NCBI GenBank assembly: GCA_021732745.1
Contig: JAKFUK010000001.1
Location: 1,004,931-1,068,930 of the forward strand
Direction of reading: 5' to 3'
From: Nevskia sp.
GTDB taxonomy: Bacteria; Pseudomonadota; Gammaproteobacteria; Nevskiales; Nevskiaceae
DNA: 64,000 nt
Shown: positions 52,099 through 60,470 of the stretch, in pieces
Layout of the letters: every line of letters starts with the position of its first letter
Numbering within the stretch: the stretch's first letter is position 1
The notes under the pieces: model-generated
Database searches by the model: none
What the model was told of the DNA's origin: nothing
Seen by the model: only the letters and a program-made list of their open reading frames with translations
Program-made: the position numbers and the translations under genes

Positions 52099-53109
52099 CT
52101 ACGGCAAGGCAGCGGTCTGCTCGTGCGGTACCAGCTCGCTTTCAAGGAGGTTGCCGACCATTTCGTCGGACGCTGCGTCCTCGTCGCTGTAGACCGGCAT
52201 CGCGGCGATCGCCGGCACTGCCACGGTCGGGCTATCGGCCGCCGGGGTGTTGATCGCAGCGGCTTCCGGCGGAGCGGGCGCAGGCAGCGGTTCGGCGGCA
52301 GCGGTCTGGGTGGCAGCGGCCGCCTCGGGGCTGCCGAGCACCACGACCAGCACCCGGCGATTGGCATTGCGGCCTTCGGCGCTGTCGTTCGTGGCCTTCG
52401 GCTGGTACTCACCGAAGCCGGCCACGCTCATCCGCGTCGGGTCCAGACCTTCGCTCATGAACAGCGCGACGACACTGGCCGCGCGTGCCGATGACAGCTG
52501 CCAGTTCGATGGATAAGCGAGTGTGGCAATCGGCAGATTGTCGGTATGGCCTTCGACGCGCAGCGGATTCGGAAAATCCTTGAGGATGCTCGACACCCGC
52601 GCCAGCACTGGCTTGGCGGCAGCCGATACCTCGGCCACGCCGCTCGGGAACAGGATGTCGGCGCGAATCTCGATCTCCAGGGTCAGGCCGTTGGCGCGCA
52701 CCGACACCAGCTTGCGGTCGATCAGCGCGCCCATTGCCTTCTGGACCTCTGCGGCCATCCTGCGAATGTCGCGTTCGCCGCCGCGCGCGGTACCTGCGGT
52801 CGGCAATGGCGGCCGCACCGGCGACAGCGTCCGCGCCGTCGCCGCGCCCGGCTTGGGCAGCAGGGTGACCAGGGACGGACTCGAACCGCGCAGCGCGTGC
52901 TCGCCGATCTGGATCGGCATGGTGCTGCGCGGCCGGCCGCCGAAGGCTTCGTTGAGCGAATCGGACAGCACCCGGTACTTGCCCTCGTTGACCGAGGACA
53001 TCGAATAGAGGACCACGAACAGCGCCAGCAGCAGGGTCACCAGATCGCCATAGGGGATGGCCCAGGCTTCGTGGTTGGCGTGTTCTTCGTGCGCGCGGCG
53101 GCGGGCCAT
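52099..53109 (-). CDS. motD: Flagellar stator protein MotD (MotB family)
   Basis: 336 residues. One N-terminal TM (WAIPYGDLVTLLLALFVVLYSM) containing the proton-binding Asp in YGDLVTL. Then a plug/linker and an OmpA-like peptidoglycan-binding domain (VEGHTDNLPI, LSSARAASVVALFM, MSVAGFGEYQP), and a low-complexity Pro/Ala/Glu tail of about 80 residues. Pairs with MotC; location after cheA is the MotC/MotD layout. Confidence 0.92.
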   Translation of the reverse strand: MARRRAHEEHANHEAWAIPYGDLVTLLLALFVVLYSMSSVNEGKYRVLSDSLNEAFGGRPRSTMPIQIGEHALRGSSPSLVTLLPKPGAATARTLSPVRPPLPTAGTARGGERDIRRMAAEVQKAMGALIDRKLVSVRANGLTLEIEIRADILFPSGVAEVSAAAKPVLARVSSILKDFPNPLRVEGHTDNLPIATLAYPSNWQLSSARAASVVALFMSEGLDPTRMSVAGFGEYQPKATNDSAEGRNANRRVLVVVLGSPEAAAATQTAAAEPLPAPAPPEAAAINTPAADSPTVAVPAIAAMPVYSDEDAASDEMVGNLLESELVPHEQTAALP

Positions 53110-53122
53110 GTCAGCTCGGCCG

Positions 53123-53863
53123 TCAGTGCAGGAAGCCCGACAGCTTGACCTCGATGTTCCGCGGGTTTTCGCCGTTGGAAATCGCGATCAGGCCTTCGAT
53201 GATCATTTCCTGGGTGCGCACCTGCGACGCCACCGCCGCCTTGAGCTTCGAGGCCATCGGCAGGAAGAACAGGTTGGCGCTGGCGATGCCGTAGATGGTC
53301 GCCACGAACGCGGCGCTGATGCCGTGGCCGAGCTTCGAGGGGTCGGCGAGGTTCTGCATCACCGCCATCAGGCCCATGACCGCGCCGATGATGCCGAGCG
53401 TGGGCGCATAGATGCCCATGCCTTCCCAGACCTTGGCACCGGCCAGATCGAAGTGCTCGCGCGTCGAAACTTGTACTTCGAGCGTGGCGCGGATCACATC
53501 CGGCTCGGCCCCGTCGACCAGCATCTGCAGGCCTTTCTGGATGAACGGATCGGTCTCGCCACTGACCGCACCTTCAAGCGCCAGCAAGCCCTGCTTGCGG
53601 GCGCTGTTGCTCCATTCGACGATCTTGGCGATCAGCGCCTTGCCGTCTTCATGCGGCGGCTTGAACACCCATTTCGCCATCTGCATGCCGCGCTTGAAGG
53701 TCGCCATCGGCGTGTGGATGGTGATCGCGGCCAGCGTGCCGACGATCACGATCACGAAGGCCGCCGGGCCCCAGAGGGCGGCGACGCCCGAGCCTTTCAG
53801 GATCGAGCCGCCGACGATCGCGATCGCCGCCAGCACGAAGCCGATGATGCTCAAGAGGTCCAT
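53123..53863 (-). CDS. motC: Flagellar stator protein MotC (MotA family)
   Basis: 246 residues, four TM helices. MDLLSIIGFVLAAIAIVGGSILKG start, cytoplasmic loop, and WEGMGIYAPTLGIIGAVMGLMAVM with HGISAAFVATIYGIASANL in the last two helices (conserved Pro and Ala/Thr of the ion channel). 13 bases upstream of motD and 21 bases after cheA. Confidence 0.93.
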   Translation of the reverse strand: MDLLSIIGFVLAAIAIVGGSILKGSGVAALWGPAAFVIVIVGTLAAITIHTPMATFKRGMQMAKWVFKPPHEDGKALIAKIVEWSNSARKQGLLALEGAVSGETDPFIQKGLQMLVDGAEPDVIRATLEVQVSTREHFDLAGAKVWEGMGIYAPTLGIIGAVMGLMAVMQNLADPSKLGHGISAAFVATIYGIASANLFFLPMASKLKAAVASQVRTQEMIIEGLIAISNGENPRNIEVKLSGFLH

Positions 53864-53884
53864 GATCGGTGGGCCTGACGAGGA

Positions 53885-55906
53885 TCAGTACAAAGTCACG
53901 CCGTGCAGGCCGGATGACCAAGCGCGCACGAGTCCGGGGAAATCGAGGATCAGCGCCACGCGGCCTTCGCCGGTGACGGTGGCTCCGGCCAGACCGGCCA
54001 GACCGCGCAGGCCCAGACCCAGCGGCTTGATCACCACTTCCTCGCGCGCCTTCACCGAATGGACGATGAAGCCGTAGCGCTCGCCATTGGCTTGCGCCAC
54101 CACCACATGGCGCGGCGCGGTGCCGGACTCGCTGGCAATCGGATCGCAGGCACCGCTCCAGGCTTGCAGGTCGATCAGACGCAGGGTGCTGTTGCGATAG
54201 AGCACCGCCTGCCAGTGATCGAGACGGCGCAGACGGGTTTCGTCGAGCGCGAAGACATCGAAGACATCGGCCAGCGGCAGCGCCAGCAGACGGGCACCGA
54301 CCGATACCATCAGCGCCGGCAAAATGGCCAGGGTCAGCGGCACGCGCAGCTTCACGCAGCTGCCCTGCCCGACCTTGGACTCGATGACGACGCTGCCGTT
54401 GAGTGCCGTGATCTTGGATTTGACGACATCCATGCCGACACCGCGCCCGGACAGATCGGAGACCTGTTCCTTGGTCGAGAAGCCGGCCATGAACACCAGC
54501 TGCAGGCATTCGTCGCTGGTCAGCTTGGCCGCCTGCGAAGGGTCCATCAGCCCCTTCTCGACGACCTTCTTGCGCAGCTTTTCGGGGTCGATGCCGGCAC
54601 CGTCGTCGCGCACCGAAATCAGGATGTGATCGCCCTGCTGCTCGGCGGCCAGCACCAGCTTGCCGGTCGCCGGCTTGCCGCTGGCGGCACGGACCTGCGG
54701 CATCTCGATGCCGTGGTCGACGCTGTTGCGGACCATGTGAACCAAGGGATCTGCCAGCGCTTCGACCAGATTTTTATCGAGATCGGTGTCTTCGCCGATC
54801 AGCTCGACATCGACCTGCTTGCCGAGCCCGCGGGCGACATCGCGGGCCAGCTTCGGGAACTTGGAAAACACCTTCTTGATCGGCTGCATGCGGATCTTCA
54901 TCACCGCCGCTTGCAGGCTGCGGGTGATGTGATCGAGCTCGCCGACGCTCTTGGCGTAGGACTCAGGCGTTGCATTGCGGGCGCGCAGGGTTTTCAGGCG
55001 ATTGCGCACCAGCACCAGTTCGCCGACCAGATTCATCATCTGATCGAGGCGGACGGTGTCGACGCGGACGGTGGTTTCGCCGGTGGCGGCGCTGCTGGCA
55101 GCGGGCGCGCTGCCGGAAGACGGCACGCTGGTCTCCCCTCTCCCCCCGGGAGAGGGGCGGGGGTGAGGGTCTTTCCGGGCTAGGGAGTCTTGCTCTGAAG
55201 CGCCCTCACCCAACCCTCTCCCGGGGGGAGAGGGCTTCGGTTCCGCGCTTACTTCAACCGGAGCGGCACCAGGCACGCCACCGCCATGCATCTGGTCGAG
55301 CAGCGCCTCGAACTCGTCTTCCAGGCTCATCGCTGCGGGAGCAGCGGGGGTTTCGACACCCGGCGGCTTGCCGCCATGCATCTGATCCAGCAGGGCTTCG
55401 AATTCGTCTTCCAGACTCGCGGCCGGATCAGGCGCCGCTTCGGCCTTGGCTTTCGCCTTGGCCTTGGCTTTCGGCTTCTCTAACGGCGCAGGCGGCTCGG
55501 CGACAGCGGCTGGTGCAGGCGACGTCGACGCATTGGCCTTCAGTGCCGCCAGCAGCGAAGCCGGTGCCGGCGATGGGTCCTGGCCGGCAGACACCTCGGC
55601 CATCATCGAAATCAGCTGATCGAGCGACTGCATGGTCGCGTCCATCAGGTCCGGGGTCATCGGCCGGTTGCCTGCGCGCACCACGCCGAACACTTCCTCG
55701 GCGATATGGCAGAGCGCGACCATGTGGGTCAGGCCGAGAAAGCCAGCCCCGCCCTTCACGGTATGGAAGGCGCGGAACACGGCGTTCAGCAGTTCGCGGT
55801 CCTGCGGATTGCGTTCCAGATCGATCAGTTGCTCGCCGAGCCGGTCCAGCAGTTCACCGGCTTCGGTCAGGAAGTCGGCCCGGATTTCGTCGTCTACGCC
55901 GTTCAT
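53885..55906 (-). CDS. cheA: Chemotaxis histidine kinase CheA (flagellar system)
   Basis: 673 residues from ATG 55906. P1 with His48 (FRAFHTVKGGAGFLGL), a long linker with two copies of SLEDEFEALLDQMHGG, P3, ATPase P4 (HMVRNSVDHGIEMP, DDGAGIDP, GRGVGMDVVKSK), and P5 CheW-like domain. Next to cheZ-cheY-fliA, so the main flagellar kinase. Odd: about 33 residues of the linker are encoded by an inserted palindromic repeat (55133-55233). cheB does not follow, unlike in Pseudomonas. Confidence 0.94.
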   Translation of the reverse strand: MNGVDDEIRADFLTEAGELLDRLGEQLIDLERNPQDRELLNAVFRAFHTVKGGAGFLGLTHMVALCHIAEEVFGVVRAGNRPMTPDLMDATMQSLDQLISMMAEVSAGQDPSPAPASLLAALKANASTSPAPAAVAEPPAPLEKPKAKAKAKAKAEAAPDPAASLEDEFEALLDQMHGGKPPGVETPAAPAAMSLEDEFEALLDQMHGGGVPGAAPVEVSAEPKPSPPGRGLGEGASEQDSLARKDPHPRPSPGGRGETSVPSSGSAPAASSAATGETTVRVDTVRLDQMMNLVGELVLVRNRLKTLRARNATPESYAKSVGELDHITRSLQAAVMKIRMQPIKKVFSKFPKLARDVARGLGKQVDVELIGEDTDLDKNLVEALADPLVHMVRNSVDHGIEMPQVRAASGKPATGKLVLAAEQQGDHILISVRDDGAGIDPEKLRKKVVEKGLMDPSQAAKLTSDECLQLVFMAGFSTKEQVSDLSGRGVGMDVVKSKITALNGSVVIESKVGQGSCVKLRVPLTLAILPALMVSVGARLLALPLADVFDVFALDETRLRRLDHWQAVLYRNSTLRLIDLQAWSGACDPIASESGTAPRHVVVAQANGERYGFIVHSVKAREEVVIKPLGLGLRGLAGLAGATVTGEGRVALILDFPGLVRAWSSGLHGVTLY
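55133..55233. repeat. Palindromic repeat inserted in frame in cheA
   Basis: ctcccctctccccccgggagagggg...gggggtgaggg and ccctcacccaaccctctcccggggggagaggg modules, arranged as at 24222-24345. No stop in the cheA frame; adds a Pro/Gly/Arg-rich stretch (SPPGRGLGEG, RPSPGGRGE). Confidence 0.82.
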
Positions 55907-55946
55907 GGTCGTTCTTCTTCGGGATAAGCAGGAAGTGCGGAGAAGC

Positions 55947-56723
55947 TCAGAAGCCCAGTTCAGCGAGCAGCGCGTCGGCGTCTTGCTGGCTCTGGCCACC
56001 GCTGGCAAGGCCAGGGACAGTCGGGCCCGCGAGTTCGCCGTTGACCACGGCGACCGCGACCGGCTTGACGCCTTCGTTGGTCGCCTTCAACAGCTTGATC
56101 AAGGCACCTTCGATGTTGTGAACCAGCGCAATCACTCGGCGGATCACCTGACCGGACAGGTCCTGGTATTCCTGGGCCTGGGCGATGGTCGAGAAGTTGA
56201 CGCGCAGCGCGCCGCCGATCTCGCGCATCGACTGCTCCACGGTGTCGATCTCGTTGGCCAGGGTCAGACCCTTGATCGGCAGCGCCGCGACACCCGGCAG
56301 CCGTTCGCGAATCTCGTCGAGCGTGCCGACGCAGCCGTTCAGGCGTTCGAGCAGCGCGCGGCTGTCATCGCAGACATCGAGCGTCTTGTGCGCCGCGTCC
56401 TCGCCCATCTTGACCACGTAGTCCAGGCGCACGCAGGCATCGGGAATCTCGCTGCCGGCCAGCTGCTGGAGGCGGTCGTCGAAATTCAGATCCTTGACCG
56501 CCTGATGCAGCTCGCGGGTCAGCTTGGCGAGGTTGACGAACAGGCCCTCCTCGCGCAGCCGCATCAGCTGGTTCAGCCGCGCTTCGAATAGCGCCTGATC
56601 GTCTGCTTCGAGTGCGGACAGCAGTTCGCGCAGCCGGCCGATGTACTCGGCGCGATCGGGAATCGACGGCGCGGCTTCGCGCTCGGCAACTCTTGAATTG
56701 ATATTGACCACGACGGCGGCCAT
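55947..56723 (-). CDS. cheZ: CheY-P phosphatase CheZ
   Basis: 258 residues. Catalytic region QAQEYQDLSGQVIRRVIALV contains the acid/Gln pair of CheZ (QDLSGQ), and the C-terminus DADALLAELGF is the CheY-binding peptide. Start taken at ATG 56723 (MAAVVVNIN); an upstream Met in the same frame lacks support. Between cheY and cheA. Confidence 0.93.
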   Translation of the reverse strand: MAAVVVNINSRVAEREAAPSIPDRAEYIGRLRELLSALEADDQALFEARLNQLMRLREEGLFVNLAKLTRELHQAVKDLNFDDRLQQLAGSEIPDACVRLDYVVKMGEDAAHKTLDVCDDSRALLERLNGCVGTLDEIRERLPGVAALPIKGLTLANEIDTVEQSMREIGGALRVNFSTIAQAQEYQDLSGQVIRRVIALVHNIEGALIKLLKATNEGVKPVAVAVVNGELAGPTVPGLASGGQSQQDADALLAELGF

Positions 56724-56838
56724 TACGCCGTCTGCTCCGTCAGATGCGCACGAACGGCGAGCGCGCATGGGTCGCAGCCGCAGGCCATTCGCCTTGCTGG
56801 CGATCCCGGCAAAAGCGCCGGGTCCCTCGCCAGGGGGC

Positions 56839-57234
56839 TCATGCCGCCACCTGCTCGAACCGCTGGAAGATCTTGTCGAGCTTTTCCTTCAAGGTGACGG
56901 CGGTGAACGGCTTGATGATGTAGCCGTTCACGCCGGCCTTGGCGGCCTCGATGATCTGGTCGCGCTGGGCTTCGGCGGTGACCATCAGCACCGGCAGGCC
57001 TTTCAGCTTGTCGTCGCCGCGAATCGCCTTGAGCAGGTCGATGCCGGTCATGCCGGGCATGTTCCAGTCGGTGACCACGAAGTCGAAGCCGCCGGCTTGC
57101 AGCATCGGCCAGGCGGTCTTGCCGTCGTCGGCTTCGGCAGTGTTGGTGAAGCCCAGGTCACCGAGCAGGTTCTTGACGATGCGGCGCATGGTCGAGAAGT
57201 CGTCGACGATCAAAATGCGGAGGTTCTTGTCCAT
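56839..57234 (-). CDS. cheY: Chemotaxis response regulator CheY
   Basis: 131 residues. [15 protein letters not shown], phospho-acceptor Asp56 ([12 protein letters not shown]), MVTAEA, and [16 protein letters not shown] are diagnostic of the flagellar-motor CheY. 19 bases after fliA stop; followed by cheZ. Confidence 0.96.
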   Translation of the reverse strand: MDKNLRILIVDDFSTMRRIVKNLLGDLGFTNTAEADDGKTAWPMLQAGGFDFVVTDWNMPGMTGIDLLKAIRGDDKLKGLPVLMVTAEAQRDQIIEAAKAGVNGYIIKPFTAVTLKEKLDKIFQRFEQVAA

Positions 57235-57253
57235 CGGTCGGGGTCTCGCGGTT

Positions 57254-58090
57254 TCAGGCGGCGGTTGAGAGGGCGGGTGCTGCGGGTGCGGCAGCACGCG
57301 GCTTGCGCGTGCGGGTTTCACTGCGGGGAGTCGGGGTCTTGCCATCGCGGGCGTCGCGCCAGTCGCTCAGGCGGGCCCGCAGGCGCAGCAGCGCCTGGCC
57401 GTGCAGCTGGCAGACGCGGGATTCGGTGACATCGAGCACGTCGCCGATTTCGCGCAGGTTCAGCTCGTCGTCGTAGTACAGCGACATGACCAGCTTTTCG
57501 CGCTCCGGCAGCTCGCCGATGGCAACGGTCAACGCGGCCATGAAGGCGGCGCGCTCGATCTCGTCGTACGGCGTGGCACCGGTATCGGCAGCGTCGAAAT
57601 CGCGATCGTCGTCGTCATCGCGCGAGGCCGCGTGCATCGACAGCACCTGGCACTGCGTCGCATCGCGAACGATCTCGTGGTACTCGCTCAACGAAGCGCC
57701 GATCTTTTCGGCGATCTCGGCATCGCGGGCTTCGCGGCCGGAATCCTGTTCGATGGCGCGGATCGCGGCCGAGACATCGCGCATCCGGCGATGCACCGAG
57801 CGCGGTGCCCAGTCGCCACGGCGCAGCTCATCGACCATCGCGCCGCGAATGCGGATGCCGGCATAGGTTTCGAAACTGGCACCGCGATCGCCGCAGTAGT
57901 GGCGTGCGGCTTCGATCAGACCAATGACGCCGGCCTGCACCAGATCGTCGACATCGACCGACGACGGCAGCCGCGCCGCCAGATGCCAGGCGATGCGCTT
58001 GACCAGCTCCAGATGCTCCCTGACCATCCGCGCCTCGTCGGCAGCGGCGATGGTTTTGGCGTAAGCCTTGACCGGCGGCATGGCGGTCAT
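57254..58090 (-). CDS. fliA: Flagellar sigma factor FliA (sigma28)
   Basis: 278 residues from ATG 58090, overlapping flhG (ATGA). Region 2 ([58 protein letters not shown]), region 4 ([41 protein letters not shown]). A basic C-terminal tail of about 30 residues ([17 protein letters not shown]) is longer than usual. A matching promoter is present at 35132-35158. Confidence 0.96.
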   Translation of the reverse strand: MTAMPPVKAYAKTIAAADEARMVREHLELVKRIAWHLAARLPSSVDVDDLVQAGVIGLIEAARHYCGDRGASFETYAGIRIRGAMVDELRRGDWAPRSVHRRMRDVSAAIRAIEQDSGREARDAEIAEKIGASLSEYHEIVRDATQCQVLSMHAASRDDDDDRDFDAADTGATPYDEIERAAFMAALTVAIGELPEREKLVMSLYYDDELNLREIGDVLDVTESRVCQLHGQALLRLRARLSDWRDARDGKTPTPRSETRTRKPRAAAPAAPALSTAA

Positions 58091-59016
58091 GACAGCACCG
58101 CCCCGGCCAGCAACGGACCGTTGTTGAGCAGGGCGATCGGCAGCGGCGACACCGGCGCGTGAACCAGGCGTTCGACGAAGAATTCGAGATTGCCGCGAGC
58201 GCCGGTCGGCATGCCCCAGCTGTCGGCCTTGCGGGCGAGCTGGCGGAAGGCTTCGGAGGCCGGGCAGTTCGGATAGGCCTCGACCACGGCGCGCTGGCGG
58301 CGCACGGCGCGCTTCAGCCATTCGTCGTGCGGGATGCCGCCGATGAAACTCAGGGTGATGTCGAGGAAGCGCTCGGCGACCCGGCGCAGAGACTCATAGA
58401 CGCTCTGCGCTTCGCTGGCATCGCGAACCATGTTGGCCAGCACCTGCACGCGCTCGACCCCGTGATCGCGGTTGAGCACCTTGATCAGGGCATAGGCATC
58501 GGTCAGCGAGGTCGGATCGCCGGTGACCACGACGATCACTTCCTGCGATGCCTGGCTGAAGGTGATCACCGAATCGGCGATGCCGGCGGCGGTGTCGATG
58601 ATCAGCACGTCGACCGGCCGGGTCAGTTCCGAGAACGCCCTCACCAGCCCGGCATGCTCGGCCTGCGACAGCTCGGCCATGTGCCGCTTGCCGGATGAGG
58701 CCGGCACGATCATCACGCCGTTCGGGCCCATCATCAGCGTGTCTTCGAGGCGGCACTTGCCTTCCAGCACGTGCGCCAGGTTGTAGCTGGGCTGCAGGCC
58801 GAGCATGACGTCGATGTTGGCCAGGCCAAGATCGCCGTCGAGCAGCATCACCTGCTTGCCGTTGCCGGCCATGGCGACCGCGAGATTGACCGAGACATTG
58901 GTCTTGCCGACGCCGCCCTTGCCGCTGGTCACCGCGATCACGCGGACCGGCTTCGGGGCGTTCAGGCGACGCAGGCCGTCGGCCTGGTCGAGGATGGGAT
59001 TCATTGGCTTAGACAT
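58087..59016 (-). CDS. flhG: Flagellar number regulator FlhG/FleN (MinD-like ATPase)
   Basis: 309 residues from ATG 59016 (MSKPMNPILDQADGLRRL), with GGAG 9 bases upstream; overlaps flhF by 8 bases. Deviant Walker A TSGKGGVGKTN, LLDGDLGLANIDVMLGL, IDTAAGIADSVITF. N-terminal DQADGLR is the activating motif that stimulates FlhF. Restrains flagellar number, typical of polar flagellates. Confidence 0.95.
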   Translation of the reverse strand: MSKPMNPILDQADGLRRLNAPKPVRVIAVTSGKGGVGKTNVSVNLAVAMAGNGKQVMLLDGDLGLANIDVMLGLQPSYNLAHVLEGKCRLEDTLMMGPNGVMIVPASSGKRHMAELSQAEHAGLVRAFSELTRPVDVLIIDTAAGIADSVITFSQASQEVIVVVTGDPTSLTDAYALIKVLNRDHGVERVQVLANMVRDASEAQSVYESLRRVAERFLDITLSFIGGIPHDEWLKRAVRRQRAVVEAYPNCPASEAFRQLARKADSWGMPTGARGNLEFFVERLVHAPVSPLPIALLNNGPLLAGAVLS

Positions 59017-60433
59017 GCGCCTGCACTCCCGAAGTCGAAGGCGTGGAGGAGCTGTGAGCAAAGCGCAGGGCCATGGTGTCGTCGTCCAGTTCCATCGGAG
59101 CGTTGCGGGCCAGTTGCTGCGCGCGGATCACCAAACCATCGGCGCGGGCAATCTGGAGGTCTTCGGGTACCCGCTGGCCGTCGGTCACATAGGCCAGCGG
59201 CAAGCGGTGGCGGATCGCGGCACTGAGGGCGCCGCCGATCCGGGTGGTTTCGTCGAGCTTGGAGATCACGCAGGCCGCGAGGCGGCTTTCGCTGCCCTCG
59301 CCCGCCGCACCGCTGAAGCGGCGAATGACTTCGTCCTGATCGTGCGACTGGCTGGTCGCCGACATCGTCAGCCAGAACTTCAGGCGCGGATTGGCGGCGC
59401 CGAGCATGTCGATCTGCTGCTTCAGGTTTTCGTCGCGCGGGCTCATGCCGACGGTGTCGATCAGCACCAGACGGCGGTCGCCGAGGCGGGTCAGCACTTC
59501 GCGCAGGCTCTGCTGCGGGGTCACGGTGTAGACCGGCACGCCGAGCAGGCGGCCGTAGGTGTAGAGCTGTTCGGCAGCGCCGATGCGGTAGTGATCCATG
59601 GCCACCAGCGCGATGTCGCGCAGGCCGTGGCGTTCGGCGTAGCGGGCCGCGAGCTTGGCGATGGTGGTGGTCTTGCCCACACCCGTGGGGCCGACCAGGG
59701 CGATCACGCCACCATCGAGGATCAGGTCTTCGCGGGCCACCGGAATGCGCCGGGCCAGCAGGCCCAGCGGCAGGAAGCGGGCGCGTTCGTCGCTGGTCGA
59801 TTCCGGCAGCGCGTCGGCGATCTCGCGGGCCAGCGGGGCGTCGAGACCGAGATCGGTCAGCGTCTTCAGCACCGTGTAGCGCTGCGGACGGTTGCGGCGC
59901 AGGTCGTTCCAGGCGAGGCCGGCGAGCTGCTCCTCGATCATCCGGCGCATGCCGCCGAGTTCTCTCTGCAACTCCAGATATTCGTTCGACGGCGCATTCG
60001 ACGGCGCGTAGCTCGCCGCCAGCGCATTGGCACCGGACACCGCGTGGACAAGGCTTGCGGCCTGATTGGCGGCGATCGGGCGCTGCGACAAGGTCGGACG
60101 CGGAGCCGGGGATTCAGGCTCGCCGAATTCGGCCAGCAGGCGATCGACCGGCGGATTGGCCAGCGGATGCGGGGCGACCGGCGGGCGCGGTGGCACGACT
60201 TCGGCGGCTTCCGGCTCAGGCAGATGGGTCGGCGCAGCAGCGGCAGCGGCCGGCTCGGCCGTGCGACGCAGGCTGGCCTGCATCAGGGCTTCGTCGTAAT
60301 CGACGGCGGCCACCACCTCGATGCCACCCGGCACGCGGCGGTTGGACAGGATCACCGATTCCGGTCCCTGTTCCTCGCGCACCATGCGGATCGCTTCCCG
60401 CATGTTCTTGCCAATGAACCGCTTGATCTTCAT
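59009..60433 (-). CDS. flhF: Flagellar placement GTPase FlhF
   Basis: 474 residues from ATG 60433 (MKIKRFIGKNMREAIRMV). SRP-type GTPase: P-loop VGPTGVGKTTTIAKLAARYA, LALVAMDHYRIGAAEQLYTYG, LIDTVGMSPRDENL, ISKLDETTRIGGAL. Variable Pro/Ala-rich B domain (about 70-190). Sets the polar site of flagellar assembly. Upstream of flhG, 37 bases after flhA. Confidence 0.96.
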   Translation of the reverse strand: MKIKRFIGKNMREAIRMVREEQGPESVILSNRRVPGGIEVVAAVDYDEALMQASLRRTAEPAAAAAAPTHLPEPEAAEVVPPRPPVAPHPLANPPVDRLLAEFGEPESPAPRPTLSQRPIAANQAASLVHAVSGANALAASYAPSNAPSNEYLELQRELGGMRRMIEEQLAGLAWNDLRRNRPQRYTVLKTLTDLGLDAPLAREIADALPESTSDERARFLPLGLLARRIPVAREDLILDGGVIALVGPTGVGKTTTIAKLAARYAERHGLRDIALVAMDHYRIGAAEQLYTYGRLLGVPVYTVTPQQSLREVLTRLGDRRLVLIDTVGMSPRDENLKQQIDMLGAANPRLKFWLTMSATSQSHDQDEVIRRFSGAAGEGSESRLAACVISKLDETTRIGGALSAAIRHRLPLAYVTDGQRVPEDLQIARADGLVIRAQQLARNAPMELDDDTMALRFAHSSSTPSTSGVQAHV

Positions 60434-60470
60434 GTCTCGTCGACTCCGTCGAAAACGTCCGTGCGCGTGA

